Assembly (NCBI RefSeq): GCF_004302915.1
Contig: NZ_QQBI01000013.1
Coordinates: 1 to 64,000, forward strand
Direction: 5' to 3'
From: Komagataeibacter xylinus
GTDB lineage: Bacteria; Pseudomonadota; Alphaproteobacteria; Acetobacterales; Acetobacteraceae
Length of the DNA: 64,000 bases
A program made the position numbers and the translations under genes. Shown piece by piece: positions 19,879 to 29,414 of the stretch. Position 1 is the stretch's first letter, and each line of letters begins with the position of its first letter. The notes beneath the pieces were generated by a model. That model searched no databases. It had not been told where the DNA came from and was given only the letters and a program-made list of their open reading frames with translations.

Positions 19879-21012
19879 TCATGCAACCGCTCCCGCCTGT
19901 GCGGGCAGGCGGGCCGCCATGGCCGCATAGGCATTGATGAAGCCCTGCACGTCCGCCTCGCTCACCGACCATGGCAGCGAGACGCGGATGGCGCAGCCCG
20001 CCCCCTCGCCCAGCCCCATCGCCTCGAGCACATGCGACCGCGCCACCTTGCCCGATGAACATGCCGCACCGGCTGAAACGCCATACCCCGCCATGTCGAG
20101 CGCGATCAGCTGGGTCTGCGCCCGCCGGCCGGGCAGCACGAGGCTGGTGGTATTAGCCAGGCGCGCGGCCCCTGCCCCGCACGCGCTGGCCCCTGCCGCC
20201 ACGGCCGCCGCCTCGATCCGGTCACGCCATGCGCCAAGCCGCCCGGCCTGCGCCACCATTGCCGCAACCGCAACCCTTGCCGCCGCCGCCATGCCGGCGA
20301 TGGCCGGGAGGGCTGGCGTGCCGCCACGCCGCCCCTGCTCCTGCCCGCCACCGGCCAGAAGCGGCGCGATGGCATGGAACCGCGAGCCCGCCAGCAAAAG
20401 CGCGCCCGCGCCTTTCGGCCCGCCAAATTTATGGCCCGAGATGGCCACGCTGTCCGCGCCGAGTTCTTCCAGCCCAAAAGCGATCCGCCCGGCCGCCTGC
20501 ACTGCATCCACATGCAGCAGCGCGCCATGGGCGTGGCACAGGTCAGCAATCCTGCGCACGGGATTGATGACGCCGGTCTCGTTATTGGCCAGCATGGCGC
20601 AGACCAGCGCGGGCGGCCCCTCGGCCGCCAGCATGCGCTCAAGGGCGGCCAGGTCCAGCACGCCATCGGCACGCACGGGAATGGGGGCGGAGCTGGCCGC
20701 CGCACGCACGGCATCATGTTCACTTGCACCCACGAGCACGCGCCTGCCGCACGCCTGCCCGGCAATGGCCAGCACATTGGCTTCCGTGCCGCCGGAGGTG
20801 AACACGCAGTTCTCCGCCGCAGCCCCGAACAGGGCCGCGATGTCCTCACGCGCGGTCTCGAGCACGGCGCGGGCCGCACGCCCCGCCCGGTGCACGGAGG
20901 CCGAGTTGCCCGCAACCGCTGCCGCCTGCGTCATGGCCTCAAGCGCCTCGGGCCGGATGGGCTCAGCGGCGTTGGCATCAAGGTATGTAAAACGGTCGTT
21001 CAGGGTGCTCAT
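19879..21012 (-). CDS. Cysteine desulfurase (NifS/IscS-like), copy 2
   Basis: 377 residues, the same PLP fold as its neighbour but clearly diverged. Visible: FTYLDANAAEPIRPEALEAM, TSGGTEANVLAI, ANNETGVINPVRR, the PLP Lys in SGHKFGGPKGAG (about Lys 194) and the catalytic Cys in SAGAACSSGKV. All key residues are kept, so it is not a decayed duplicate. The motif YLDANA in place of YLDYQATT and a shorter middle suggest a different partner or substrate. First gene of the leftward run, with 70 bases before copy 1. ATG at 21012 is preferred; 21039 is also possible. Confidence 0.9.
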   Translation of the reverse strand: MSTLNDRFTYLDANAAEPIRPEALEAMTQAAAVAGNSASVHRAGRAARAVLETAREDIAALFGAAAENCVFTSGGTEANVLAIAGQACGRRVLVGASEHDAVRAAASSAPIPVRADGVLDLAALERMLAAEGPPALVCAMLANNETGVINPVRRIADLCHAHGALLHVDAVQAAGRIAFGLEELGADSVAISGHKFGGPKGAGALLLAGSRFHAIAPLLAGGGQEQGRRGGTPALPAIAGMAAAARVAVAAMVAQAGRLGAWRDRIEAAAVAAGASACGAGAARLANTTSLVLPGRRAQTQLIALDMAGYGVSAGAACSSGKVARSHVLEAMGLGEGAGCAIRVSLPWSVSEADVQGFINAYAAMAARLPAQAGAVA

Positions 21013-21595
21013 GCTGTCCAGCCATATGGGTTGCGCCAAGTCCTTTTGCGACGGGAATTACGATTTATCTGGCGTTTTGTGAATCCACACCGCTATAAGG
21101 CAGCGCAACATAATATTTATTGCAACGTGTTATGGGTGATGGACACCCCTTTGCCCCATACCGCTGCCTCAATGTCGCCTGCCCGCCATCCGGGCCATGG
21201 CAAGGAGAGCAAACCGACACGAGACACCCGGCGCGCTGGTTCAATGCAATGTTGCCCCCGGGCCGGGTCATGGCCATATACCGCCATATCTGCCCCCCGC
21301 GCAGGGCACGCCTGCCGAAGATGCACTGTTACCCGGTAGGCATAATGCCCATTATTCAGGTGGGTTGGTATATTTCGGTCTGGCGCGCCGGGCCGGGTCA
21401 CTTCTGCTTTTCGTGCTGTAACCACCCGGATGAATACAGGCCACCTGCCTGCATCCGGCGCGTGGCAGCCCGAAGGCCGCACTTTTTTCTCTGCCTGCCG
21501 ACCTGACGGGGCATCGCCGGTCGGGCAGGCTGTAACAGAAACCGTTCCCGTTGCAATGCCTGGAATGCACGGGGAGATGCAAATGCGGGATACCT
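21013..21595. other. 583-base divergent intergenic region
   Basis: Lies between the leftward cysteine desulfurase and the rightward hydrolase gene. No convincing gene: frames here lack domains and ribosome-binding sites. The stretch 21055-21135 is AT-rich and probably holds the desulfurase promoter. At 21493-21530 a strong imperfect hairpin (GCCTGCCGACC with GGTCGGGCAGGC, 15-base loop) precedes the hydrolase gene. An IscR/Rrf2 gene, often found here, is absent. Confidence 0.5.
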
Positions 21596-22261
21596 ATGCC
21601 TGAGGTCATGTTTGCCGGCCCTGATGGCCGCCTGGAAGGTCGATACCACCACTCGAGCGCGCCCAACGCGCCGCTTGCCCTGGTGCTCCATCCCCACCCG
21701 CTGCATGGCGGTACCATGAACAACCGCATCACCTACGCCATGTACCGCGCGTTCGAGAAGATGGGCTTCTCGGTCATGCGCTACAATTCGCGCGGGGTCG
21801 GGCGCTCGCAGGGGCGCTATGATGGCGGCATTGGCGAGATTTCGGATGCCGCCGCCGCCCTTGACTGGATGCAGATGGTCAACCCCAACGCCAGCGGGCT
21901 GTGGATCGCGGGCTATTCCTTCGGGGCTTTCGTGGGGATGCAGCTGCTCATGCGCCGCCCCGAGATTACCGGCTGGATCAGCGTGGCGCCGCCTGCCAAC
22001 TACTATGATTTCGGCTTCCTCGCCCCGTGTCCGTGCGGGGGGCTGATGATCGCGGGCGAGAACGATGAACTCGTGCCCGAGCCCGCCGTGCGCAAGCTTG
22101 TCGACAAGCTGAACACCCAGAAGGGCGTGAGCGTGGATTACCGCATCTTCAAGGGGGCCGACCACGTGTTTGCCAACCAGGCCGAGCAGGTGGCCGATGC
22201 GCTGGAAGACCATGTGAGCACGGTCATGAACCGCAAGATGCTGGCACTCGCGGCGGACTGA
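21596..22261 (+). CDS. Alpha/beta hydrolase, dienelactone-hydrolase-like
   Basis: 221 residues. [21 protein letters not shown] (about 27-47, quoted in part) and [12 protein letters not shown] match the family of short alpha/beta hydrolases often found beside tyrS in alphaproteobacteria. The nucleophile elbow is [10 protein letters not shown] (about 104-113), the acid Asp or Glu lies in [11 protein letters not shown], and the His in GADHVFANQ is near residue 193. Cytoplasmic; the substrate is unknown. The ATG at 21596 gives the usual family start [14 protein letters not shown]. Codirectional with tyrS, 112 bases downstream. Confidence 0.85.
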   Translation: MPEVMFAGPDGRLEGRYHHSSAPNAPLALVLHPHPLHGGTMNNRITYAMYRAFEKMGFSVMRYNSRGVGRSQGRYDGGIGEISDAAAALDWMQMVNPNASGLWIAGYSFGAFVGMQLLMRRPEITGWISVAPPANYYDFGFLAPCPCGGLMIAGENDELVPEPAVRKLVDKLNTQKGVSVDYRIFKGADHVFANQAEQVADALEDHVSTVMNRKMLALAAD

Positions 22262-22373
22262 TTGCCGCCCCTGCCTGTTCCGGGTGGTTTCACCAACGCC
22301 AGCTAACATGCTAGAGGCTGGTCCGCGCCGGGGCGGCCCGGCCAGCGACGGACCTTACAGCGCGGAACAGATC

Positions 22374-23621
22374 ATGCCCAAGAGTGAATTCCTCCGGGAA
22401 GCCGAAGCACGCGGCTTCATATTCCAGTGCACCGACATGGAGGCACTCGACGCCGCCATGCAGGCCGGACCGGTGGGGGGCTATATCGGGTTCGACCCCA
22501 CGGCGGACAGCCTGCACGTAGGCAGCCTGATCCAGATCATGATGCTGCGCCTGATGCACCGCCACGGCCACCGCCCGGTGGCCCTGGTGGGCGGCGGCAC
22601 CGCGAAAATCGGCGACCCCTCCTTCCGCGAGGAAGCCCGCAAACTCATGACGGCGGAAACCATCGCCACCAACCTGCGCGGGGTGGAGGCGTGCCTGCGG
22701 CAGTTCCTGCCACTGGGCACCGGCCCCGCCGAACCACTCCTGACCAATAATGCCGACTGGCTGGACAAGCTCTCCTACATCGACCTTCTGCGCGACGTGG
22801 GCATTCATTTTTCCATCAACCGCATGCTGTCGTTCGACTCGGTGCGCTCGCGGCTGGAGCGTGAGCAGGGGCTGACCTTCCTGGAGTTCAATTACTCCAT
22901 TCTCCAGTCCTATGACTTCCGCGAACTCAACCTCCGTCATGGCGTAACGCTCCAGATGGGGGGATCGGACCAGTGGGGCAACATCGTATCGGGCATCGAC
23001 CTGGTGCGCCGCATGAACGGGGCGCAGGTTTTCGGCCTCACAACGCCGCTGCTCACCACAAGTTCCGGCGCCAAGATGGGCAAGACGGCGCAGGGCGCGG
23101 TGTGGCTCTCGGCCGAGCGGCTGCCGGTATTCGATTACTGGCAGTTCTGGCGCAATGTGGAGGACGCGGATGTGGGCCGCTTCCTCAAGCTGTTTACCGA
23201 ACTGCCCATTGAGGAATGCGACCGCCTGGCAGCCCTTGAGGGCGCCGGGATCAATGAGGCGAAAAAGGTGCTGGCCACCGAGGCCACGGCGCTGTGCCAC
23301 GGTCGCGCAGCCGCCGAGGAAGCCGCCGAGGCCGCCCGCCGCACCTTTGAGGAAGGCGCCGTGACGGCTGCCGCCCTGCCCACCACCACCGTGCCCGCCG
23401 CATTGCTGGCCGAAGGCGTACCGGCCTTCCGCCTGTTTGTTGAAGCCGGTTTTGCCGCCAGCAATGGCGAAGCCCGCCGCCTGATCCGTGGCGGGGGCGC
23501 GCGCGTGAATGACGTGGTGGTGCAGGACGAGGCGCAGGTCATGACCAATGCCGACCTGATTGATGGCGCGATCAAGCTTTCATCGGGGCGCAAGCGCCAT
23601 ATTCTGGTGCAGCCGGCCTGA
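22374..23621 (+). CDS. tyrS: Tyrosyl-tRNA synthetase
   Basis: 415 residues, class I aminoacyl-tRNA synthetase that charges tRNA-Tyr. The HIGH-type motif is HVGS in [11 protein letters not shown] (about 42-52), the tyrosine pocket is formed around QSYDFRELN and [10 protein letters not shown], and the KMSKS-type loop is GAKMGKT (about 232-238). A C-terminal S4 RNA-binding domain ([20 protein letters not shown]) completes the fold. ATG at 22374 is chosen because homologues start at this [12 protein letters not shown] helix. The downstream DUF4186 gene begins three bases after the stop, so the two are co-transcribed. Confidence 0.96.
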   Translation: MPKSEFLREAEARGFIFQCTDMEALDAAMQAGPVGGYIGFDPTADSLHVGSLIQIMMLRLMHRHGHRPVALVGGGTAKIGDPSFREEARKLMTAETIATNLRGVEACLRQFLPLGTGPAEPLLTNNADWLDKLSYIDLLRDVGIHFSINRMLSFDSVRSRLEREQGLTFLEFNYSILQSYDFRELNLRHGVTLQMGGSDQWGNIVSGIDLVRRMNGAQVFGLTTPLLTTSSGAKMGKTAQGAVWLSAERLPVFDYWQFWRNVEDADVGRFLKLFTELPIEECDRLAALEGAGINEAKKVLATEATALCHGRAAAEEAAEAARRTFEEGAVTAAALPTTTVPAALLAEGVPAFRLFVEAGFAASNGEARRLIRGGGARVNDVVVQDEAQVMTNADLIDGAIKLSSGRKRHILVQPA

Positions 23622-23624
23622 GCC

Positions 23625-24101
23625 ATGGCGCGCAGGCCCGCACGCAAGGCAGCCCCGGCGCAGCAGGCTGACCTGTTTGCGCCCGCCGCACCGCCGCCTG
23701 CGCCTGCACCTGCGCCACTGGCCGACCTGTCCGCCCTGCCGCCCGTCGCACCAGAGTTATGGGCGCGGCTGGCCTACTCCCAATTCCGCGCCCGCTTTCA
23801 CCTTGGGGCGAAGGAGCGGGATTATCTGGCCAGCCGGGGCCTGCCGGAAGTCATGCGCCACGCAGCCGACTTCATTGCCACCCGTCTCGCCCCCGCCCAG
23901 CCCGCGCGCGATGGCAGGCAGACCCCATGGCGCGGGCACCCGGTCTTCATTGCCCAGCATGCCACCGGCACCTGCTGCCGGGGCTGCGTTGCCAAATGGC
24001 ATGCCATGCCCGAAGGCGAAATGCTTGATGCTGACCAGCAGGCCTACCTGCTGGCCGTGATACAGGCATGGATCAGGCGCGATAGCAGCCAGAAATCATA
24101 A
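23625..24101 (+). CDS. DUF4186 domain-containing protein
   Basis: 158 residues. A Pro/Ala-rich N-terminus (about 1-45) precedes a DUF4186 domain: RLAYSQFRARFHLGAKERDY, HAADFIATRLAPAQP, GHPVFIAQHATGTCCRGC and CVAKWHAMPEGEML. The conserved CCRGC/KWH cluster with several His looks like a metal site, but the family has no established function. Starts three bases after tyrS. A double-hairpin repeat lies directly after its stop, before the convergent Rieske gene. Confidence 0.85.
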   Translation: MARRPARKAAPAQQADLFAPAAPPPAPAPAPLADLSALPPVAPELWARLAYSQFRARFHLGAKERDYLASRGLPEVMRHAADFIATRLAPAQPARDGRQTPWRGHPVFIAQHATGTCCRGCVAKWHAMPEGEMLDADQQAYLLAVIQAWIRRDSSQKS

Positions 24102-24102
24102 G

Positions 24103-24182
24103 GAAGTTTTTGGTGAAGCTTTTTTTTTAAAAGCTTCGAAGAACGCGGGCTTTTTGAAAAAAGGCAGCACCGAAAAACTTTG
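24103..24182. repeat. Double-hairpin intergenic repeat, copy 4
   Basis: Same family, orientation of copy 1: GGAAGTTTTTGGTG, the GAAGCTTTTTTTTTAAAAGC-type hairpin, then a weaker GC hairpin (GCGGGC...GGCAGC), then CACCGAAAAACTTTG. Compensation is partly lost in the second stem. Located between the convergent DUF4186 and Rieske genes. Confidence 0.8.
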
Positions 24183-24200
24183 CACGGCATCTGCAGGCTT

Positions 24201-24539
24201 TTATCCATCAACCCGCGCCCAGACTTCATCCCCGCTGATCCAGCTTTCATAGGATCGCGGCATCGGCCCCGCCGCCTCCATGCGGCCACCGGGGGCCTGC
24301 GCGCGGCCATCGGCGCCAAAGGTCCACATATGCAGCGGGCAGACGATGCGGCCATACAGCACGTATCCGTCAGACAGGCGGGCATTGCCATGCGGGCAGC
24401 GGTCATCGATCACGGCAGGGCGGTCGTCCTCCACCATCCACACCACCACGGCGCGGCCATCGCACACCACGCGCTGCGGGGCATCAAGGGCTGCCGATAC
24501 GGTGCATAATGCGCGGGAACCCGTTAACGCCTGTTTCAT
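24201..24539 (-). CDS. Rieske [2Fe-2S] domain protein
   Basis: 112 residues, a stand-alone Rieske domain. Cluster ligands are Cys48/His50 in RCPHGNARL and Cys67/His70 in CPLHMWTF, spaced as in ring-hydroxylating-dioxygenase ferredoxins rather than cytochrome bc1 Rieske proteins. There is no membrane anchor, so it is cytoplasmic and probably an electron carrier or small oxygenase component; no partner reductase or oxygenase lies nearby. Two Met codons are available: 24539 has GGAG ten bases before it and is preferred to 24548. Confidence 0.86.
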   Translation of the reverse strand: MKQALTGSRALCTVSAALDAPQRVVCDGRAVVVWMVEDDRPAVIDDRCPHGNARLSDGYVLYGRIVCPLHMWTFGADGRAQAPGGRMEAAGPMPRSYESWISGDEVWARVDG

Positions 24540-24664
24540 TGAGTGCATGCTCCGCGCTGGTTTGCGGTTATCATTTTACGCGCCGGGCGTGTGTCGTCTA
24601 TCCTGCGGGGCACTTTCCGCAGGCCTGCGGCACGCCGCCTGCCTTTTACAGGATATGATTACGC

Positions 24665-25912
24665 ATGGCTCTCTCCCCCCGGCATGAACATCTTCTGGAC
24701 CGCCTGGCCGAAGTCGCCGTTCGCGTGGGCGTGAATATCGCCCACGGGCAGCAGCTTCTCATCACCGCCCCGCTCGACGCCGTGCCGCTGGTGCGCCGCA
24801 TTGCCGAGCACGCCTACCGGGCAGGCGCATCCCTGGTCACGCCGTTCTATTCCGATGACGTGACCACGCTGGCGCGCTTTCACCATGCGGCGGATGATAC
24901 GCTCGACACCGCCGCCGACTGGCTGCACGAAGGCATGGCCAGCGCCTACCGCAAGGGGGCGGCGCGCATGGCCATTACCGGTGGCAACCCGGTGCTTCTG
25001 GCCAATGAGGATGCCGAGCGCGTCTCGCGCATAGGCCGCGCGGCCTCCAAGGCGGGGCGGCCTGCCATGGAACTGATCACGCGATTCGCCATCAACTGGA
25101 ACATCGTGGCCTTCGCCACCCCGGCCTGGGCGGCACAGGTCTTTCCCGGCGTGCCGGAGGAAGAAGCCGTCAGCCGCCTGTGGGATGCCATCTTCCAGGC
25201 CTCACGCGTGATGGTGGATGACCCGGTGGCGGAATGGAAAGCCCATAATGCCCACCTGCGCAAACGCGCCGCCTGGCTGAATGAAAAGCGCTTCGCCGCC
25301 CTGCACTTTACCGGCCCCGATACCGACCTGACCGTGGGCCTGGCCGATGGCCATGCCTGGGCGGGCGGCGCGGAACCGGCAGGCAACGGCATCGTGTGCA
25401 ACCCCAACATCCCCACCGAGGAAGTATTCACCACGCCGCATGCCCGCAAGGTCAGCGGCACGGTGCGGGCCACCAAGCCGCTGTTCCACCAGGGCACGCT
25501 GATCGATGATATTGCCGTGCGCTTTGAAGAGGGGCGCATTGTCGAGGCCCATGCCAGCAGCGGGCTGGACGTGCTCAACCGCATTCTTGACACCGATGAG
25601 GGCGCACGCCGCCTGGGTGAAGTGGCACTCGTGCCCGCCTCCTCCCCCATCTCGGCAAGCGGCATCCTGTTCCGCAACACCCTGTTTGACGAGAACGCGG
25701 CCAGCCACATCGCCCTTGGCCAGTCCTACGCCAAGTGCATGCTTGATACCGACAGCCTGACCGAGGCCCATCTGGCCGAACAGGGGGCCAATACCAGCTT
25801 CATCCATATTGACTGGATGATCGGGTCCAGCAAGATCGATGTCGACGCCATCAACCACGATGGCACACGCGAACCCCTGATGAGACAGGGCGAATGGAGC
25901 AACCAGCCATGA
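24665..25912 (+). CDS. Aminopeptidase, M29 family (AmpS/AmpT-like)
   Basis: 415 residues, the usual length for the dimeric metallo-aminopeptidases of family M29. Visible: LDRLAEVAVRVGVNIAHGQ at the N-terminus, the middle FTGPDTDLTVGLADGHAWAGG, and the metal-ligand region NIPTEEVFTTPHARKVSGTV (about 254-273) with the catalytic Glu pair, then the C-terminal SYAKCMLDTD and FIHIDWMIGS with further His/Asp ligands. Cytoplasmic, removes N-terminal residues from peptides. Its stop overlaps the start of the next gene (ATGA). Confidence 0.92.
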   Translation: MALSPRHEHLLDRLAEVAVRVGVNIAHGQQLLITAPLDAVPLVRRIAEHAYRAGASLVTPFYSDDVTTLARFHHAADDTLDTAADWLHEGMASAYRKGAARMAITGGNPVLLANEDAERVSRIGRAASKAGRPAMELITRFAINWNIVAFATPAWAAQVFPGVPEEEAVSRLWDAIFQASRVMVDDPVAEWKAHNAHLRKRAAWLNEKRFAALHFTGPDTDLTVGLADGHAWAGGAEPAGNGIVCNPNIPTEEVFTTPHARKVSGTVRATKPLFHQGTLIDDIAVRFEEGRIVEAHASSGLDVLNRILDTDEGARRLGEVALVPASSPISASGILFRNTLFDENAASHIALGQSYAKCMLDTDSLTEAHLAEQGANTSFIHIDWMIGSSKIDVDAINHDGTREPLMRQGEWSNQP

Positions 25913-26466
25913 CCGCTTCCTTCCTGCGCCGCACCCTTGCCGCCAGCGCCTGCACGCTTGCGCTGGCCACCGGCCTCATGGCCGCGCACCCGGCCCTGGC
26001 CCAGCAGCCGATGCAGCAGAGCACCACCGCACAGGCCCAGCCCACCCCCGCCCAGCAGGCCGCCATTGCTCGTGACATGAAAACGGTGGCGGAATACAGG
26101 CTGCCCAAGGATTTCTTCAGCCGCATGATGCCGGTGATCGAGCAGATCCGCCAGTCGCGCATCTCCCCGCCCGAGACGCCCAACATGTCACTTGAAGAGA
26201 CCATCAAGCGCACGGGCGACATGGAGGCGCTCAAGCCCATTCTGGAGCATAATCACATGAGCGCGCGTGAGTTCGTGATGGGCATCACCACTTTTGGCCT
26301 GACCAGCGCCGTGATGCAGCACCCGGCGCAGGACAGCAAGAACATGCCGCAGCTGAACCCTGATAACGTCAAGCTGCTCCAGTCGCATCAGGCCCAGACG
26401 CAGGCGCTGATCCAGGCCATGGGCGGCAGCGAGGGCGAAGGCCAGCAGCCCGCAGCGCCCCAATAA
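25909..26466 (+). CDS. Secreted protein of unknown function
   Basis: 185 residues. A signal peptide (FLRRTLAASACTLALATGL...PALAQQ, cleavage near residue 33) is followed by a Gln/Pro/Thr-rich linker and a helical domain with IARDMKTVAEYRLPKDFFSR (about 51-70) and LEHNHMSAREFVMGITTFGL. The Gln/Gly/Glu-rich C-terminus has no Cys. I do not recognise the family; a periplasmic location is inferred. The ATG at 25909 overlaps the aminopeptidase stop, which suggests coupled translation; a Met at 25894 inside that gene is less likely. Confidence 0.72.
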   Translation: MTASFLRRTLAASACTLALATGLMAAHPALAQQPMQQSTTAQAQPTPAQQAAIARDMKTVAEYRLPKDFFSRMMPVIEQIRQSRISPPETPNMSLEETIKRTGDMEALKPILEHNHMSAREFVMGITTFGLTSAVMQHPAQDSKNMPQLNPDNVKLLQSHQAQTQALIQAMGGSEGEGQQPAAPQ

Positions 26467-26479
26467 AATACTGAAAAAT

Positions 26480-26560
26480 GAAAGTTTTTGGGTGCCGCCT
26501 TTTTTCAAAAAGGCGGCGTTCCTTGAAGCTTTTTGAAAAAAGCTTCACCAAAAACTTTTG
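26480..26560. repeat. Double-hairpin intergenic repeat, copy 5
   Basis: Orientation of copy 2: GAAAGTTTTTGGGTG, the GCCGCCTTTTTTCAAAAAGGCGGC hairpin split across 26495-26518, then GAAGCTTTTTGAAAAAAGCTTC and CACCAAAAACTTTTG. Located between convergent genes (secreted protein and GT4). Confidence 0.87.
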
Positions 26561-26561
26561 A

Positions 26562-27683
26562 TCAGTCAGGCCTGCCCGTAAGCAATGCCGTGACCCGGGC
26601 CATGACAGCCGCCTGTGTGTACCGCGCAAGGGCGCGGGTCCGCCCGGCTGCGCCCATGCGTTCACGCAGGGCGGCATCATGCACCAGCCGCCCAAGGGCA
26701 CTGGCCAGCGCGGCGGCATTGCCGGGGGGGACCAGCAGCCCGGTCTCCCCCGCCACGACCTGTTCACGCGGGCCGCGAATGGTGGTGGCGACAACCGGCA
26801 GGCCGCACAGCATCGCCTCGATCACGCTCATCGGCAGCCCCTCGAAATGGCTGGGCAGGGTAAAGATATCCGCCGCCGCCATCAGGGCCGCCACGTCCTC
26901 GCGGTAGCCCAGAAAGACCAGCCTTGCCCCCAGCCGTGCACGGGCCGTGGCAAAACAGGCCGCAAGGTCCTCGCCCCGGTCGCTCGGCAGGCGTTCCCCC
27001 ACGATCCACAGCACCGCGTTACCGGGCACGCGCTCCATCGCCGCCAGCAGCTCCGGGTAGCCCTTGGCGCGCACCAGCCTTGATACGGCCAGGATGACCA
27101 CCTGCCCTTCCTTCACGCCCAGCGCCGCGCGCAGGCGGGCGCGGGCCTGCGGGTCGGGGTGGAAGGTGGCCGGGTCGCGCCCGTTGCCAATGGCGGTGGC
27201 GTGGCGGTGAATGCCCAGCCTGCGGGCATCGCGTGCTTCTTCCTCCGATACGGTGAGGTAGATGTCGGTCACGCGTCCGGCCAGCCATTCCAGCACCAGC
27301 GCCACGATGCGCCGCAACCGTGAGCCGGGCTGGTTGAACAGAAAGCCATGGCAGGTATAAGCAATGCGCGGCACGCCACACCACCGGGCGGCAAACCGCG
27401 CCAGCAGGCCGCTTATGGGCATGTGGGCATGCACCATGTCAGGCTTTTCCGCCCGGATGACGCGCACCAGCGCCCGCCACGCCCGCCACTGCGCCAACGG
27501 CGAGAGCGTGCGCGACATGGGCACGCACACCACCCGCAGCCCATCGGCACGCACCTGCGCCAGCAATGGCCCATCGGCGCAGACGCCGGCTACGTCATGC
27601 CCTTCGCCATGCAGCGCCTGCATGAGGGGAAAGAGGAACTGCCGCATCGAGAAATCAACATTCGTGATTTCAAGAATCTTCAT
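26562..27683 (-). CDS. Glycosyltransferase family 4 protein
   Basis: 373 residues, GT-B fold. N-terminal half: MKILEITNVDFSMRQFLFPL and the AHMPISGLLARFAARW segment. C-terminal half: VILAVSRLVRAKGYPELLAAM (about 197-217), FLGYREDVAALMAAADIFTLPS and EGLPMSVIEAMLCGLPVV (E-x7-E, about 280-297). The N-terminus resembles capsular or exopolysaccharide transferases of the PssB/EpsF kind. Its ATG overlaps the stop of the heparinase-like gene by four bases, so the two are translationally coupled, a hint that both handle the same polysaccharide. Confidence 0.88.
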   Translation of the reverse strand: MKILEITNVDFSMRQFLFPLMQALHGEGHDVAGVCADGPLLAQVRADGLRVVCVPMSRTLSPLAQWRAWRALVRVIRAEKPDMVHAHMPISGLLARFAARWCGVPRIAYTCHGFLFNQPGSRLRRIVALVLEWLAGRVTDIYLTVSEEEARDARRLGIHRHATAIGNGRDPATFHPDPQARARLRAALGVKEGQVVILAVSRLVRAKGYPELLAAMERVPGNAVLWIVGERLPSDRGEDLAACFATARARLGARLVFLGYREDVAALMAAADIFTLPSHFEGLPMSVIEAMLCGLPVVATTIRGPREQVVAGETGLLVPPGNAAALASALGRLVHDAALRERMGAAGRTRALARYTQAAVMARVTALLTGRPD

Positions 27684-29377
27684 GTCAGCAGCAGCAGTTT
27701 CTCACGTTTCAGCCCCCAGCGCACCACCTGCCGCACCTTGCCCGGCGGCACATCGCCCAGCGGCGTGCTGCCCTGTGGCGGCGGGGCCGCGGGCGCCACG
27801 CCAGCCTCCTGCCCGCCTTCCGCCATCCTTGCCGCCGGTTCCACCTGCACCACAAGCTGAAGCGTGCGACACGGCACCTGCCCGCCGGAATAGACGCTCT
27901 CCTCGATGGAGACCACGCCCCCTTCCGCCTGGAAGCGCCAGTGCTGCTCGCCCGCAGTCAGCAGGATGGAGCCATCAAGCGCATCCACTGCCGTAACCGA
28001 CGGGTGCAGGTGCAGCCGCAGCGCGAAGGCCAGTTCGCGCTCGCCCTCCAGCGTTTCCTCGCCGCGCAGGACCTCGCCATCGGCCGAAAGGTAAAGCCTG
28101 CGGTAATACGTCGCCCCGGCGGAGGCATGGTAGCCATCATGCGACAGGTTGAGCCAGTGCGCCCCTTCGGCCACGGCATGCTCCACCCCCACATGGGCGG
28201 GGCGGCGGAGGACGGCGCCATCCTCACCAAATTCGGAGGATGACATCCCCTCCACCGTCACGACCGCGTGCGCCGCCGTCTGCCGCAGGGCATCCTTCCA
28301 TGCGGGCAGCACGCCACCACCGCAATTGACGATAAGACGCTGGCGCGCGCATGAGAACTCGAATGACAGCGTGCCCGCATGCGCATTGTGGTCAAACGGG
28401 GCCGGGGCGGGAATGCCCGCATCGACCAGAAGCAGCGAGCGCACGGCCTGCATGCGCACGAACCCGCCATCGGGCATGACACTGGCCACGACCCGCGTGC
28501 GCGTGGCCTGCGACAGCACCATGTCAATCAGCGCGGCGCTGCGCTCATGGCTTCCATTGAACAGCGCCAGCCCCCCATCGCCATGGCGCATGGCGCGCAG
28601 CACCGGGCTCATCTTGTCCAGCGCCAGGGCCACCGAATGCGGCAGCGCGTGCTGCACCGCCTGCATCATGGCCCGCATCTCGGCCAGTTCGCGCAGGGCG
28701 CGCAGCTGCACCTCCGGGCTGCGCTCGATGTGCCAGCCATCGGGCAGGATCTGGCTTTCCACCACGTTGTCGATATAGCGGCGGTAGCGGGTCAGGAAGC
28801 CGGTATATTCCGGCATGGCCACGGCCACGGCCAGCAGCCCCTTGAGTGCCGCCAGCCCCTGCCAGCCCGGCTGTTCGGGCGGCATGAGGGCTGCGATCAT
28901 GCGCCCTTCCACCAGAATGCGGGCCATGAGGCGCTGGCGGAACGCATCACTGGCGGAGGCGGCAAAGAAATCGTAATGCCCCAGCCACGCCGCGACCCGC
29001 GCGCCGATCACCCCGCATTCGAGCGCCATCGGGCTCTGGGAGGGATGGTGCAGCCAGTCATCCACCAGCGCGCGCGCCTTGAGCCGCGCGGCATCGGTGC
29101 CCACGGCGCGCAGGTCGCGCAGCCAGCGGAAACTGAGCAGCCCCTCACGGAAGGCGGGCTCGAATGCAGGGTCATCCCACTGCCCCGGCCCCACGGGGTG
29201 GGTATAGCCCGCCCATGTCAGGCTGCCACGCGCAAGCCTGGCGCCTGCGGTGGTATTGCCCGGCCACAGGTCACGCACATTGTGAACGGGGGCGGCAGGC
29301 AGGTACCTGCCATCCCCGAAAAGGGGAAAGCGCGCAAGGGAGACCCGCATGACGCGCGCGAAGCGGCTCAGTGCCAT
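27680..29377 (-). CDS. Heparinase II/III family protein
   Basis: 565 residues from the ATG at 29377. The N-terminal (alpha/alpha) barrel includes LARGSLTWAGYTHPVGPG, FRWLRDLRAVGTDAA and ILPDGWHIERSPEVQLRALR, where the NGSHE-like active-site Tyr/His region would lie. The C-terminal beta-sandwich is heparinase II/III-like (FEFSCARQRLIVNCGGG, HAVVTVEGMSSSEFG, GEETLEGERELAFALRLHLHP). Members of this type, usually encoded between rsmB/rpe and purH in alphaproteobacteria, have no proven substrate; uronic-acid polysaccharide lyase activity is inferred. No signal peptide is clear with this start. Coupled to the GT4 downstream. Confidence 0.85.
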   Translation of the reverse strand: MALSRFARVMRVSLARFPLFGDGRYLPAAPVHNVRDLWPGNTTAGARLARGSLTWAGYTHPVGPGQWDDPAFEPAFREGLLSFRWLRDLRAVGTDAARLKARALVDDWLHHPSQSPMALECGVIGARVAAWLGHYDFFAASASDAFRQRLMARILVEGRMIAALMPPEQPGWQGLAALKGLLAVAVAMPEYTGFLTRYRRYIDNVVESQILPDGWHIERSPEVQLRALRELAEMRAMMQAVQHALPHSVALALDKMSPVLRAMRHGDGGLALFNGSHERSAALIDMVLSQATRTRVVASVMPDGGFVRMQAVRSLLLVDAGIPAPAPFDHNAHAGTLSFEFSCARQRLIVNCGGGVLPAWKDALRQTAAHAVVTVEGMSSSEFGEDGAVLRRPAHVGVEHAVAEGAHWLNLSHDGYHASAGATYYRRLYLSADGEVLRGEETLEGERELAFALRLHLHPSVTAVDALDGSILLTAGEQHWRFQAEGGVVSIEESVYSGGQVPCRTLQLVVQVEPAARMAEGGQEAGVAPAAPPPQGSTPLGDVPPGKVRQVVRWGLKREKLLLLT

Positions 29378-29414
29378 AGGCACCCGCCACCGCGATGGAT
29401 CGGCAAGCCCTGCC

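Noticed and set aside
21117-21482. 121-codon minus-strand frame between the cysteine desulfurase and hydrolase genes
   Set aside because: No start signal or recognisable sequence; composition like non-coding GC-rich DNA.
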